Assembly: GCF_008327685.1 (NCBI RefSeq) | Contig: NZ_BDDE01000014.1 | Span: forward strand, 540,678-604,677 | Origin: Actinomadura sp. K4S16 | GTDB lineage: Bacteria > Actinomycetota > Actinomycetes > Streptosporangiales > Streptosporangiaceae | DNA length: 64,000 bases | Direction of reading: 5' to 3' | Part shown: positions 34,428 through 42,984 of the stretch, one piece after another | Numbering within the stretch: position 1 is the first letter of the stretch | How the letters are laid out: the number at the start of each line of letters is the position of its first letter | Position numbers and translations under genes: made by a program | The notes under the pieces: model-generated | The model's input: only the letters and a program-made list of their open reading frames with translations | What the model was told of the DNA's origin: nothing | Databases searched by the model: none

Positions 34428-34856
34428 ATGAGCACTCAACTCGATGTGAAGCGATTGGCCGACCGCTATGTCGCCCAGTGGAACGAACCCGACCCGGCGG
34501 CGCGCAGCGCGCTCGTCCGCGAACTGTGGACGTCCGACGCGGTCCACGTGCTGGTCGACCCGCCGCAGGAGGTCCGGGAAGCGGCCGCGGCGCTCGCCGT
34601 CCCCGCGCCGTTCCTGGAGGTCCACGGCCACGACGCGCTGGACGCCCGGGTGGGCCGCGCCTACGAGATGTTCGTCGCGTCCGGCGAGCACGTCTTCGCC
34701 GCCGAGGAGCCGGCCGAGCTGCTCCCCAACGTGGTCGCCATCCGCTGGTCGATGGTGACGACCGGGGGACGCGAGGCCGTCGGCGGCGGGCTGGACGTCC
34801 TCTCCCTGGACTCCGCCGGCCGCATCCGGACCGACCACCAGTTCATCGCCCCGTGA
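34428..34856 (+). CDS. NTF2-like (SnoaL-type) protein
   Basis: A 142-residue protein with the NTF2/SnoaL cone fold pattern: an N-terminal helix RLADRYVAQWNEPDPAARSA, then DAVHVLVDP, a strand with FLEVHGHDALDARVGRAYEM, IRWSMVTTGG and a final LDSAGRIRTDHQF typical of the family. Members act as small enzymes, isomerases or binding proteins; the substrate is unknown. It is divergent from the XRE regulator and overlaps the following cupin gene by 4 bp, so the pair is probably regulated together. Confidence 0.85.
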   Translation: MSTQLDVKRLADRYVAQWNEPDPAARSALVRELWTSDAVHVLVDPPQEVREAAAALAVPAPFLEVHGHDALDARVGRAYEMFVASGEHVFAAEEPAELLPNVVAIRWSMVTTGGREAVGGGLDVLSLDSAGRIRTDHQFIAP

Positions 34857-35215
34857 CGCGCTTCACGAAGATCGTCCGCACCCGGGACGGCCGATCGGCG
34901 TTCGAGAACGGCGAGCTGGCCCTCGACCGCCGGATCGTCGCCGAGGGAGTGCCGGCCATGGCGATCGGCGAACTGGGGTCGAGCGGCGGCGTCCAGTTCC
35001 TGAGCAGTGCCGCGTTCGACAGCGCACCGCACCCGGCGCCCCGCGAGCAGTGGGTCGTGATGCTGCGCGGCACCATCGAGGTGACCGTCGGCGACGGCGA
35101 CCGGCGTCGCTTCGGCCCCGGTGACCTGGTGCTCGCCACCGACACCACGGGCACCGGGCATGTGACGACCGGGGTGGGCGACGCGCCGTTCGAGGCGCTG
35201 TTCATCCCGGTCTGA
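34853..35215 (+). CDS. small cupin-domain protein
   Basis: A 120-residue single-domain cupin. HPAPREQWVVMLRGTIEVTV and GDGDRRRFGPGDLVLATDTT form the two conserved beta segments. The first motif reads HPAPREQWVVML, so the usual HxH is not complete and metal binding is uncertain. Its GTG start overlaps the stop of the NTF2-like gene (GTGA), indicating translational coupling. A joint enzymatic role with that gene is likely but unknown. Confidence 0.8.
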   Translation: MTRFTKIVRTRDGRSAFENGELALDRRIVAEGVPAMAIGELGSSGGVQFLSSAAFDSAPHPAPREQWVVMLRGTIEVTVGDGDRRRFGPGDLVLATDTTGTGHVTTGVGDAPFEALFIPV

Positions 35216-35240
35216 CCGCGCGGCCGCGGGCGGACGGCGG

Positions 35241-35612
35241 TCAGGTCGGCGCCCCTTCCGCGCGCAGGGCGAGGGCGCCGAGGACGGCGTAGCCGCCGGT
35301 GATCGCCGTCAGGCCGGCCGCCGGTCCGCGCGGCACGTCCCCGCGGACCACGTGCGCGAGCCCGGCGGCGGTGTCGCAGGCGTCCACCATCAGGCAGAGC
35401 CTCCGCCAGCGCCGCCGCGCCCGCGGATCGCTCAGCAGGTAGCCGAGGCCGAGCGCGACGGCCCGGCTGCCGAAGACCCGGATCAGGTACCTGAGCTCGG
35501 GGCCGTCGCGGTCGCCCATGCCCGCCAGCCGCACGTTGAGGCCGGGCGCGGCCAGCGCCAGCGCACCCCACGCCACCCGGCCGCCCGCAAGCATCTCCAG
35601 TGTTCGCTCCAT
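35241..35612 (-). CDS. small membrane protein (DUF4267-like)
   Basis: A 123-residue protein with about three to four weakly hydrophobic helices (9-27, 47-60, 76-92, 98-116) and a charged loop SDPRARRRWRRL. The pattern AWGALALAAPGLNVRLAG and VFGSRAVALGLGYLL resembles the DUF4267 type of small membrane proteins. No function is assigned to that group. Its stop lies 26 bp from the convergent cupin gene, with the stops inside short complementary arms. Confidence 0.7.
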   Translation of the reverse strand: MERTLEMLAGGRVAWGALALAAPGLNVRLAGMGDRDGPELRYLIRVFGSRAVALGLGYLLSDPRARRRWRRLCLMVDACDTAAGLAHVVRGDVPRGPAAGLTAITGGYAVLGALALRAEGAPT

Positions 35613-35781
35613 GCCGCGACCCTCCCATCACGCCCCGCCACGAACCGATTACCTCGGAGGTAAGGCCGCGATCCGGCACAGCCCGCCGGCCGCCCTGCGC
35701 CGGCACGGGCGATCCGGCGAAGCCTCGGCTCCGGCGCGCTCCGGCAAGAGCCGATCGCCCGGGACATGAGACCGCGGTCGG

Positions 35782-36360
35782 TCAGGTGGTGAGGATGGAG
35801 CGCACCGTCGCGGACACGACGCGGCCGGTCTCCTCCTCGTCCAGCCGCTCGGCGCGGGTCTCCTCGGCGGCGCCGTGCAGGACGTACTGGACCACGTTGA
35901 CCAGCCATGTGATCGGCAGGTCGGTGCGGAACACGCCCTCGTCCTGGCCGCGGCGGACGATGTCCTCCACGCGCTTCGCCGGATCGGCGTGCAACTCGCG
36001 GACGCGCCCCGCCGGAAGGGCCTCCTGCGCCGCCATGAGCAGGGCCCTGGATTCGGCCACGAGGGCCCAACTGGATTCCACCAGCCGGGTGAGCGCCTCT
36101 TCGGGACTCCCGGACAGGTCGAGGCCCGACAGCTTCTCCTCACCGGCGCGCAGTGCGTCGACCAGCGCGGCCTCGACCAGGTCGGCCCGGTTGCGGAAGT
36201 GGCCATAGAGCGTCATCCGTCCGACACCGGCCGCCTTGGCGATGTCGTCGATGCTCGCGCCGGGATCCCGGCCAAGGCACTCGCGTGCGGCGGACACGAT
36301 GCGGGCGATGTTGCGCTCGGCGTCTGCGCGCCGGCGCCGGCCCGGGGCGGCGGAGGACAT
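35782..36360 (-). CDS. TetR-family repressor of the divergent MFS pump
   Basis: A 192-residue TetR regulator. The N-terminal helix-turn-helix spans about 15-60 (RIVSAARECLGRDPGASIDD, AKAAGVGRMTLYGHFRNRAD). The all-helical ligand domain is at the C-terminus (SSWALVAESRALLMAAQEAL, PITWLVNVVQYVLHG). TAGGAT lies 6 nt before the ATG, so the transcript is probably leaderless. Two palindromic sites in the 84-bp divergent gap suit autorepression and control of the MFS gene. The ligand is probably a drug-like compound exported by the pump. Confidence 0.92.
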   Translation of the reverse strand: MSSAAPGRRRRADAERNIARIVSAARECLGRDPGASIDDIAKAAGVGRMTLYGHFRNRADLVEAALVDALRAGEEKLSGLDLSGSPEEALTRLVESSWALVAESRALLMAAQEALPAGRVRELHADPAKRVEDIVRRGQDEGVFRTDLPITWLVNVVQYVLHGAAEETRAERLDEEETGRVVSATVRSILTT

Positions 36361-36375
36361 GCCCGCATCCTAACT

Positions 36376-36424
36376 CGTACATCGAAGTACGTGTTACTCT
36401 CCTAACTCGTATGGTCCTATACGA
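36376..36424. promoter_or_regulatory. two palindromic TetR operators
   Basis: CGTAC-N6-GTACG (36376-36391) and TCGTAT-N6-ATACGA (36407-36424) are two related dyads with the same spacing, about 31 bp apart. The first lies in the promoter spacer of the leaderless tetR gene; the second lies upstream of the MFS gene. Confidence 0.65.
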
Positions 36425-36444
36425 TTTATTGAGGAGAAGTCGTC

Positions 36445-37854
36445 ATGACAGACACCGGTCACGACTCGGCCGCGCGGCCGCATCCGCTGCGCTGGCGCAT
36501 CCTGGGGCTGCTCGGCGTGGCCCAGCTCATGCTGATCCTCGACGTCACGGTCGTCGCGATCGCGCTGCCGCACATGGAGACCGACCTGGAGCTGAGCCGC
36601 CAGGCCGTGACCTGGACGGTCAGCGCCTACACCCTGGCGTTCGGCGGCCTGATGCTGCTCGGCGGCCGGACCGCCGACCTGTTCGGCGCCAAGCGCGTCG
36701 TCCTCGCCGGCCTGCTGGTCTTCACGGCCGCGTCGCTGGTGACGGGCCTGGCCGGATCGGCCGCGGTCCTGCTGGGCGGGCGCGTCGCCCAGGGGGTGGG
36801 GGCGGCGATGCTGTCCCCGTCGGCCCTGTCCCTCGTGGTCACGCTGTTCCAGGGGGACGAGCGGAACAAGGCGCTCGGCGTCTGGTCCGCGTTGGGCGGC
36901 GGCGGGGCCGCCCTCGGCGTCCTGCTGGGCGGCGCGCTCACCGCCGGTCCCGGCTGGCCCTGGGTGTTCTTCGTCAACGTCCCCATCGGCCTGGTGATCT
37001 TCGCCGCGCTCGCCCGGATGCTGCCGCGCCACGAGGCGGCCGCGTTCCGCCCCCGGCTCGACGTCCTCGGCGCGCTGCTGGTCACCGCCTCGTCCGGCGC
37101 CCTGATCTACGCGTTCATCCGCGCCGGCGACGCCGGCTGGCTCGACCTCGGCACCGGCTGGCCGGTGCTGCTCGCCGCGGTCGGCTACCTGGCGTTCGCG
37201 GCCAGGCAGAAGACCGCCGCCTCGCCCATGATGGACCTCTCGCTGCTGGCCCGCCGCCCGGTGGCCACCGGCACGTTCCTGATCGTGACCGCGACGGCCC
37301 TGATGATCGCGATGTTCTTCCTCGGCACGTTCTACTTCCAGCACGCCCGGGACTACGGCGCGCTGCGCACCGGCCTGCTGTTCCTGCCGATCGCGGTCGC
37401 GACGATGGCCGGCGCCGACCTCACCGGGCGGACCATCGCCGCCGCGGGACCGCGCCGCCTCGCCGTCGCCGGGCTCGTCGCCGCCGCCGCCGGCATGGCG
37501 ATCCCGGCCGTCTCGCTGCACCCCGTGACGGTCGTGGCCGGCACGGCGATCGCGGGCGCCGGAGCGGGCGCGATGTTCGTCGTCGCCTCCGCCACGGCCC
37601 TCGGCCAGGTGGCGCCGCACGAGTCCGGCATCGCGTCCGGCATCGTCAGCACCTTCCACGAGTTCGGCGCGTCGATCGGGGCCGCCGTCATATCCAGCGT
37701 CGCGGCCGCCAGCCTCACCGGCGACACCCTCGACGGCTTCACGAACGGCTTCGTCCTCGCCGCCGCCACCGCGGCCGTCGCGACCCTGGCGTCCGCCGTC
37801 CTCACCCCGGGCCGTCCCGCCGCCGCACCGGACCAGGCGCCGGCGGACGCTTGA
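36445..37854 (+). CDS. MFS multidrug exporter, DHA2 (EmrB/QacA) type
   Basis: A 469-residue, 14-helix major facilitator. LDVTVVAIALPHMETDL is the typical DHA2 helix 1 motif. LGGRTADLFGAKRVVLAG is motif A, GRVAQGVGAAMLSPSALSLV is motif B, and VLLGGALTAGPGWPWVFFVN with VPIG is motif C. It likely exports hydrophobic drugs by proton antiport. GAGGAG precedes the ATG. It is divergent from and probably repressed by the adjacent TetR regulator. Confidence 0.94.
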   Translation: MTDTGHDSAARPHPLRWRILGLLGVAQLMLILDVTVVAIALPHMETDLELSRQAVTWTVSAYTLAFGGLMLLGGRTADLFGAKRVVLAGLLVFTAASLVTGLAGSAAVLLGGRVAQGVGAAMLSPSALSLVVTLFQGDERNKALGVWSALGGGGAALGVLLGGALTAGPGWPWVFFVNVPIGLVIFAALARMLPRHEAAAFRPRLDVLGALLVTASSGALIYAFIRAGDAGWLDLGTGWPVLLAAVGYLAFAARQKTAASPMMDLSLLARRPVATGTFLIVTATALMIAMFFLGTFYFQHARDYGALRTGLLFLPIAVATMAGADLTGRTIAAAGPRRLAVAGLVAAAAGMAIPAVSLHPVTVVAGTAIAGAGAGAMFVVASATALGQVAPHESGIASGIVSTFHEFGASIGAAVISSVAAASLTGDTLDGFTNGFVLAAATAAVATLASAVLTPGRPAAAPDQAPADA

Positions 37855-37962
37855 CCCTGACGCGCGGGTCACTGGAGCACTTCAGCATGGTGGAGGTGGA
37901 CGTGCCTGTGCCGGCGGAGGGGGAGGTGCTGGTCCGCAACCGCTACTTCCAGGTCTCCCGGC
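37855..37962 (+). pseudogene. remnant of an NADP-dependent MDR-family oxidoreductase
   Basis: Directly after the MFS stop codon about 36 codons read SLEHFSMVEVDVPVPAEG then EVLVRNRYFQVS. This matches the N-terminal region of PTGR/curA-type NADP-dependent oxidoreductases (pattern F-x-x-VEVPVP-x-x-GEVLVRN-x-Y-x-S). There is no start before it and similarity stops abruptly where the convergent hypothetical gene ends. It is a decayed fragment, not a working gene. Confidence 0.7.
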
Positions 37963-37968
37963 GCGCCC

Positions 37969-39093
37969 TCAGACCTCGAACAACCGACGGATCCCGGACA
38001 GCGGACCGGAGGGGGACGCAGGCTGCTCCGGCGCGGCGGACAACGACCACCGGGCAGACCCCGCGGCGTGGACGACGATCAACCCGCGCCCACAGATCCG
38101 GGCACTTCGGCGGTCTTCGTCCCGGAGGTCGTACATCAAGGTCCTCAGCCTGCCGAACCGGCACTGCTCCCAGCGACGGTGCTCCCTCATACAGCGGTAC
38201 TCGACCTCCCAACCGGACGGGCCGGCGACATGGATGCCGAGGACGGCCGGTGCCTTCGCACGGTAAACGAGTACCTCGGCGCCGCTCCCCTGGTATTCGC
38301 GGACCAGTTCCACGGCCTCGCTGAGCGGATGCAGCCGGACCGTCCATGCCCCGGTACCCCGGTGCACTTCATCGGGAGCGATCCGCAGGTGCGTCGGGGC
38401 CTCGAAGACGTCCGGGGTCGTCTCAAGATAGAAGCGAGCCCGCGCGCTGCCCCCGAGGAAGCGAGTCCTGAGGGTCTTCGGCCTGCTCTGCTCGGCCCTG
38501 ACCAGTACGGAGTTGAACTCGGTGGATCCCGTACCGTTCCTGGTCACCTCCATGATGGCCGACCGGCCGGGCTCGGGCCAGTCGATCGGGACCGTGTACG
38601 CCCGCTCGTTGCTCCCCGAGTAGGAGAACCGCCGGTTCGACAGCGGCTGGGGCCCTGGCGGCTCGCCGCGTTCGCGTGCGGCGCGGGAGACGTCTACGGG
38701 CACCGGCAGCCCGTGGGCGCGGGCATCCATACGGACCAGGGCGTTCCTGGCGTTGGCGAGTTCCTGACGGACCTGCTCGAAGTCACGGGAGTCGAGGGCG
38801 TCCCTGGCGTTGGCGTAGCCGTCGAGCACACGCCGGTAGTCCTTCATGGACTCCGGCGGCACGCCGGGCGCGGCCGGGTCGAAGGTGAGCCCACCGATCT
38901 CTTCGCCCAGCTCCGTGACTGTTTCGGTGAGTTCGGCGATCCGCCGGTCCGGTGTTCGTACACCCCCGTCCCGGACGGCGTCGGCCGCGGCGGCGGTGGG
39001 ATTCGGCGGCGCCGCCGAGCGCCGCATCCGGAAGACGAAGAGGAAGGGCAGGGCGCTGGCAAGCCCCAGTACATAGCCGAGTACGAGATCCAC
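37969..39093 (-). CDS. membrane-anchored protein of unknown function
   Basis: A 374-residue protein. A short N-terminal helix (residues 3-22) ends in RMRRS, so the rest is probably cytoplasmic. A predicted coiled-coil lies around 50-70 (RRIAELTETVTELGEEIGGL), then a helical segment with RRVLDGYANARDALDSRDFE. The last 200 residues look beta-rich and include Trp-containing motifs such as TGAWTVRLHPLSEAVEL and GPSGWEVEYRCM. No family recognised. Codon bias is slightly weaker than in its neighbours, and it ends against a gene remnant, which suggests an inserted or rearranged segment. Confidence 0.75.
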   Translation of the reverse strand: MDLVLGYVLGLASALPFLFVFRMRRSAAPPNPTAAAADAVRDGGVRTPDRRIAELTETVTELGEEIGGLTFDPAAPGVPPESMKDYRRVLDGYANARDALDSRDFEQVRQELANARNALVRMDARAHGLPVPVDVSRAARERGEPPGPQPLSNRRFSYSGSNERAYTVPIDWPEPGRSAIMEVTRNGTGSTEFNSVLVRAEQSRPKTLRTRFLGGSARARFYLETTPDVFEAPTHLRIAPDEVHRGTGAWTVRLHPLSEAVELVREYQGSGAEVLVYRAKAPAVLGIHVAGPSGWEVEYRCMREHRRWEQCRFGRLRTLMYDLRDEDRRSARICGRGLIVVHAAGSARWSLSAAPEQPASPSGPLSGIRRLFEV

Positions 39094-39282
39094 GGCGGCC
39101 CTCCCGACACCCCTGGCGCTCCGATGCAGAGGACCAGATCACATGATCGTAAGCCACCCTCGTGCCGCCGCGGTGACCAGCCGGGCCTCCGCCGGCAGGG
39201 GCGCCCGCCCGGCGGCCCGGTGCGGCTCGGGAGGCGGAGCGGTCGGCGAGATCCCCTGGTGGTGAACAGGTAGGGCGCCCAG

Positions 39283-39297
39283 TCATCTGACAGATGA
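39283..39297. promoter_or_regulatory. inverted repeat upstream of FMN reductase-MFS operon
   Basis: TCATCT-GAC-AGATGA is a perfect 6-bp dyad, 66 bp before the start codon of the FMN reductase gene. No regulator gene lies next to it. The rest of the 269-bp gap (39094-39362) shows no supported gene. Confidence 0.45.
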
Positions 39298-39362
39298 GCC
39301 GCCCGCAGAGGTCTCCGTAGCTTCGGACGCGTCGTCAGACCGCGCCTTTGAAGGAGATACCG

Positions 39363-39935
39363 ATGACCAAGGCACCGCTGCGCGTCGCGATCATCATCGC
39401 GAGCACGCGCGAGGGGCGGTTCGGGCCGACCGTGGGGGACTGGTTCGCCGAGCAGGCCCGGCAGCGCGAGGACCTGATCGTCGACGTCGTCGACGTGGCG
39501 GACGAGCCGCCGCCGTCCGCGCTCGGGGCGAAGGCGTCCGAGCGGTTCGCGCGGGTGACCGCGACGCTGCGCGAGGCCGACGCCTTCGTCGTGGTGACCT
39601 GCGAGTACAACCACAGCTTCCCCGGCACGCTGAAGAACCTGATCGACACCCACTTCCACGAGTGGCGGGCCAAGCCGGTCGCGTTCGTCTCGTACGGGGG
39701 GCTCGCGGGCGGGCTGCGCGCGGTCGAGCACCTGCGGGCCGTCTTCGCCGAACTGCACGCCGTCACCGTGCGCGACACCGTCAGCTTCCACAGCCCGTGG
39801 AACTGGTTCGGCGGCGACGGCCGGCCGAACGACCCCGAGGGCGCGTCCGCGGCGGCCAAGGGGATGCTCGACCAGCTCGCCTGGTGGGGGCACGCGCTGC
39901 GCGACGCCCGGGCCGTCCGCCCGTACGGGAGCTGA
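39363..39935 (+). CDS. NADPH-dependent FMN reductase / quinone reductase-like flavoprotein
   Basis: A 190-residue flavodoxin-fold protein. RVAIIIASTREGRFGPTVGD is the phosphate-binding loop for FMN, VTCEYNHSFPGTLKNLIDTH is the family active region, and KPVAFVSYGGLAGGLRAVEH supports flavin binding. It reduces FMN, quinones or azo compounds with NAD(P)H. AAGGAG lies before the ATG at 39363. The next gene, an MFS exporter, begins 1 bp after the stop, so the pair probably handles a redox-active toxin. Confidence 0.93.
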   Translation: MTKAPLRVAIIIASTREGRFGPTVGDWFAEQARQREDLIVDVVDVADEPPPSALGAKASERFARVTATLREADAFVVVTCEYNHSFPGTLKNLIDTHFHEWRAKPVAFVSYGGLAGGLRAVEHLRAVFAELHAVTVRDTVSFHSPWNWFGGDGRPNDPEGASAAAKGMLDQLAWWGHALRDARAVRPYGS

Positions 39936-39936
39936 G

Positions 39937-41409
39937 ATGACCGCGACGGCGGAGGCCCCGCCGCGGGAGCGGACGGGGCCGGACCCGATGGCGGTCGCGC
40001 TCGTCCTCGTCCTCGGCTCGATCATGATCACGCTGGACACCACGGTGGTGAACGTCGCGATCAATCGGCTGTCCCAGGAGTTCCGCGCGCCGCTCGGCAC
40101 GATCCAGTGGGTGGCGACCGGGTACTCGCTGGCGCTCGGCGCGGTGATCCCGTCCAGCGCGTGGGCGGTCGGGCGGTTCGGCGCCCGCCGCCTCTACCTG
40201 GGCGCGATCGCGGCGTTCGGGGCCGGGTCGCTGCTGGCCGGGCTGGCGTGGAACATCGAGTCGCTGATCGCGTTCCGGGTCGTGCAGGGGTTCAGCGGCG
40301 GGCTGGTGATGCCGGTCGGCATGACGATCCTGCTGCGCGCCGCCGGGCCGGAGCGGCTCGGCCGGCTGATGAGCACGCTCGGCCTGTCGATCCTCGTCGG
40401 GCCGCTGGCCGGGCCGGTCCTCGGCGGCTGGCTGATCGACGAGGTTTCGTGGCGGTGGATGTTCTTCGTGAACCTGCCCGTGGCGGCGGCCGTCGTGGTC
40501 CTCGTCCTGCGGGTCTTCCCGCGCGACGTCCCGGCGGAGGGTCGGCCGCTGGACCTTCCGGGCCTGCTGACGCTCTCGCCCGGCATCGCCCTCGTGCTCT
40601 ACGGCGTGACGACGGGCGGCGACCGCGGCGGGTTCGGCTCGCCGGGCGTCCTGGCGCCGATGGCCGCGGGCGCGGCGCTGGTCATCGCGTTCGCCGTCCG
40701 GGCGCTGACGGCCCGGCATCCGCTGATCGACCTGCGCGGGTTCCGGGACCGGACGTTCGCCGCCGCGACCGGCACGCTGACCCTGTTCTCGTTCGGCTAC
40801 TTCGGCTCGATGCTGCTGCTCCCCCTGTACCTGCAGGTCGTCCGGGGCGAGAGCGCGACGATGGCCGGGGTGATCGGCATCCCGTTCGCGCTCGGCTCCG
40901 GGACGGCGATGCAGGTCGCGGGCCGCATCGCCGACCGGGTGCCGCCGGGGCGGCTCGTGCCCGTGTCGGTCGCGACCGCCCTCACCGGGTTCGCGCTGTT
41001 CACCGCCCAGCTCGACGCGGACGCGTCCTACTGGGGGCTGTGCGCGACGATGCTGCTGATGGGCGCGGGCGGCGGCGCGACGATGATGCCCGCGATGGCG
41101 GCGGCGACCCGCGGCCTGCCGCACGACCGGGCCCCGGCGGCGAGCGCGACGGTCAACCTGCTCAACACGATGTCGGGCGCCGTCGGGATGGCGGCGGCGT
41201 CGGTCGTGCTGTCCGCGCTGATGAGCGGCCTGGTGCCGGACGGGGAGGGCGGCCCGCTCCAGGCCGTCCACAGGCTGGGACCGGACGGGCACCGGGCGGT
41301 CGCCGGGCCGCTGGCGGACGCGTTCCAGCACACCTACCTCTTCGCGGTGGCCATGCTGGCCCTGGCCCTGGTCCCGGCACTGCTGCTGCCGCGCCGGAAG
41401 GCCGGATGA
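39937..41409 (+). CDS. MFS multidrug exporter, DHA2 type
   Basis: A 490-residue 14-helix exporter. SIMITLDTTVVNVAINRL is helix 1, AVGRFGARRLYLGAI is motif A, FRVVQGFSGGLVMPVGMTIL is motif B, and GPVLGGWLIDEVSWRWMFFV with NLPV is motif C. It belongs to the EmrB/LfrA-like group and exports hydrophobic or cationic drugs. It directly follows the FMN reductase gene (stop TGA, 1 nt, ATG). It is distinct in sequence from the other DHA2 pump at 36445-37854. Confidence 0.94.
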   Translation: MTATAEAPPRERTGPDPMAVALVLVLGSIMITLDTTVVNVAINRLSQEFRAPLGTIQWVATGYSLALGAVIPSSAWAVGRFGARRLYLGAIAAFGAGSLLAGLAWNIESLIAFRVVQGFSGGLVMPVGMTILLRAAGPERLGRLMSTLGLSILVGPLAGPVLGGWLIDEVSWRWMFFVNLPVAAAVVVLVLRVFPRDVPAEGRPLDLPGLLTLSPGIALVLYGVTTGGDRGGFGSPGVLAPMAAGAALVIAFAVRALTARHPLIDLRGFRDRTFAAATGTLTLFSFGYFGSMLLLPLYLQVVRGESATMAGVIGIPFALGSGTAMQVAGRIADRVPPGRLVPVSVATALTGFALFTAQLDADASYWGLCATMLLMGAGGGATMMPAMAAATRGLPHDRAPAASATVNLLNTMSGAVGMAAASVVLSALMSGLVPDGEGGPLQAVHRLGPDGHRAVAGPLADAFQHTYLFAVAMLALALVPALLLPRRKAG

Positions 41410-41411
41410 CC

Positions 41412-41447
41412 GTGCGGGCCCCCGGCCGCGGGAGCCGGGGGCCGCAC
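41412..41447. terminator. bidirectional terminator
   Basis: GTGCGG-G-CCCCCGGC pairs with GCCGGGGG-CCGCAC: a 14-bp stem with one bulge, between the convergent MFS and SDR genes. Confidence 0.7.
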
Positions 41448-41455
41448 CGGGAGGC

Positions 41456-42262
41456 TCAGACCTCCTTGAGGAAGCCGGAGTCGACCGCGAAGTCGGCCCC
41501 GGTGGTGCTCGCCGACCGCGGCGACGCCAGCAGCACGACCACGTCCGCGACCTCCTGCGGCGTCGCGAGGCGGCCGGTCGTGAGGCTCATCATCTCGGCC
41601 GCGCCGCCGTCCAGCACGGCGTCGCGGTCGGAGCCGGTGGCCCCGGCGATGATGTCGGCGGCGCCGCCCTCGTCGGTCCACCAGGGCGTCCGGACCGGGC
41701 CCGGCGACACCGAGTTGACCCGCACGCCCTGCGGGGCGAACTCCTCCGACAGCCCCTTCGTCAGGTTGTTCAGCGCCGCCTTCGCCGCGTTGTAGTCGTA
41801 GTTCATCGGCCCGGGGCGCCGCCCGTTCCCCGACGACACGTTGACGATCGACGCCGCGTCGCTCTCCAGCAGGTGCGGCATCGCCGCCCGGACCGCGCGG
41901 ACCACTGCGAACAGGTTGAACTCGAACATCGCACGCCAGTCGTCGTCCGACGGGGTCAGGAACCCGAACCGGGGCAGCATCGCCCCGGGCGGCGGCCCGC
42001 CCGCGTTGTTGACCAGGACGTCGAGCCGGCCGAACTCCTCCACCGCCCGCTCCACGACGTGCGCCGGGGCGGCGGCGTCCATCAGGTCGGCGGACACGTG
42101 GAGCAGGTTCGGCCCGGCGAGCGCGTCCAGTTCCCCGCCGGGCTTGCGGGACACGGCCACGACGCGGGCGCCCTCGTCCAGCAGCGTCCGCGTGACGGCC
42201 GCCCCGATCCCCTTCGACGCTCCGGTGACGATCGCGACGCGTCCGGCGAGCCGCAGGTCCAT
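41456..42262 (-). CDS. short-chain dehydrogenase/reductase
   Basis: A 268-residue classical SDR. The cofactor loop is TGASKGIGAAV (14-24), the strand motif is LVNNAGG (about 86-92), and the catalytic Ser lies in VNVSSGNG with Tyr and Lys in YDYNAAKAAL. The basic residue in VVAVSRKPGG favours NADP(H). Substrate unknown. The ATG at 42262 has GAGAGGGG upstream. It converges with the MFS gene and is 117 bp downstream of the two-component operon end. Confidence 0.93.
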   Translation of the reverse strand: MDLRLAGRVAIVTGASKGIGAAVTRTLLDEGARVVAVSRKPGGELDALAGPNLLHVSADLMDAAAPAHVVERAVEEFGRLDVLVNNAGGPPPGAMLPRFGFLTPSDDDWRAMFEFNLFAVVRAVRAAMPHLLESDAASIVNVSSGNGRRPGPMNYDYNAAKAALNNLTKGLSEEFAPQGVRVNSVSPGPVRTPWWTDEGGAADIIAGATGSDRDAVLDGGAAEMMSLTTGRLATPQEVADVVVLLASPRSASTTGADFAVDSGFLKEV

Positions 42263-42378
42263 GGGTACCCCTCTCATAGGCGAGCGCGCCCGCCTCGGAC
42301 GCGCCTCGCCCTCTGAACCCCGCCCCGCCGCCACCGGTTGCACCGCCGAGCGCGCGCGCCGTCCGGCACGCGGGCGGA

Positions 42379-42984
42379 TCAGAGCCAGCCGGCGTTGCGG
42401 GAGATGCGGATGGCGTCGATGCGGTTCCGGGCGTTGACCTTCGTGATGGCGTTGGAGAGGTAGTTGCGGACCGTCGCCCGCGTCAGGGAGAGGGAGGCGG
42501 CGATCTCCTCGGTGGACAGGCCGCCGTCGGCGGCGCGGAGCACGTCGGCCTCGCGCGGCGTGAGCGGGCTGCTGCCGGTCTCCAGGGCGGCGGCGACCAG
42601 GTCGGGGTCGATGACGCGCTCCCCCGCGGCGACGCGCCGGATGCCGTCGGCGAGGGTCTCGGCGGGCGCGTCCTTGACGATGAAGCCTCGGACGTGGAGC
42701 TTGAGCGCGCGCAGCAGGTTGCCCGGCTGGCTGAGCCCGGTGAGGACGAGCGCCCGGCACTCGGGCATCCGCTCGTACAGCTCGCCCGCGGCGGTGAGGC
42801 CGTCCATGCCCGGCAGGTCGATGTCGACGACGGCCACGTCCGGCCGGGTCTCCAGGGCGGTGGCGACGATCCGGTCCCCGCGGTCGAGCTCCGCGACGAC
42901 CTCCATGTCGTCCTCCAGCAGGATCAACGCGACCAGCGCGCCGCGGATCATGTGCACGTCCTCGGCGATCAGCACTTTGATCAT
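42379..42984 (-). CDS. NarL/LuxR response regulator of the ABC-transporter locus
   Basis: A 201-residue response regulator. Its receiver has KVLIAEDVHMIRGALVAL, the phospho-acceptor Asp in VAVVDIDLPGMDG, Thr in LVLTGLS and Lys in GFIVKDAPAETL. The LuxR helix-turn-helix is LTPREADVLRAADGGLSTEE and SLTRATVRNYLSNAI. This DesR-like pattern often controls a neighbouring ABC transporter. It overlaps the upstream kinase gene by 1 bp and is the last gene of a three-gene unit. Confidence 0.93.
   Translation of the reverse strand: MIKVLIAEDVHMIRGALVALILLEDDMEVVAELDRGDRIVATALETRPDVAVVDIDLPGMDGLTAAGELYERMPECRALVLTGLSQPGNLLRALKLHVRGFIVKDAPAETLADGIRRVAAGERVIDPDLVAAALETGSSPLTPREADVLRAADGGLSTEEIAASLSLTRATVRNYLSNAITKVNARNRIDAIRISRNAGWL

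Noticed and set aside
39143..39265. 40-codon plus-strand ORF starting MIVSHPRAAAV
   Set aside because: Composition is typical of non-coding GC-rich sequence, with no ribosome binding site.
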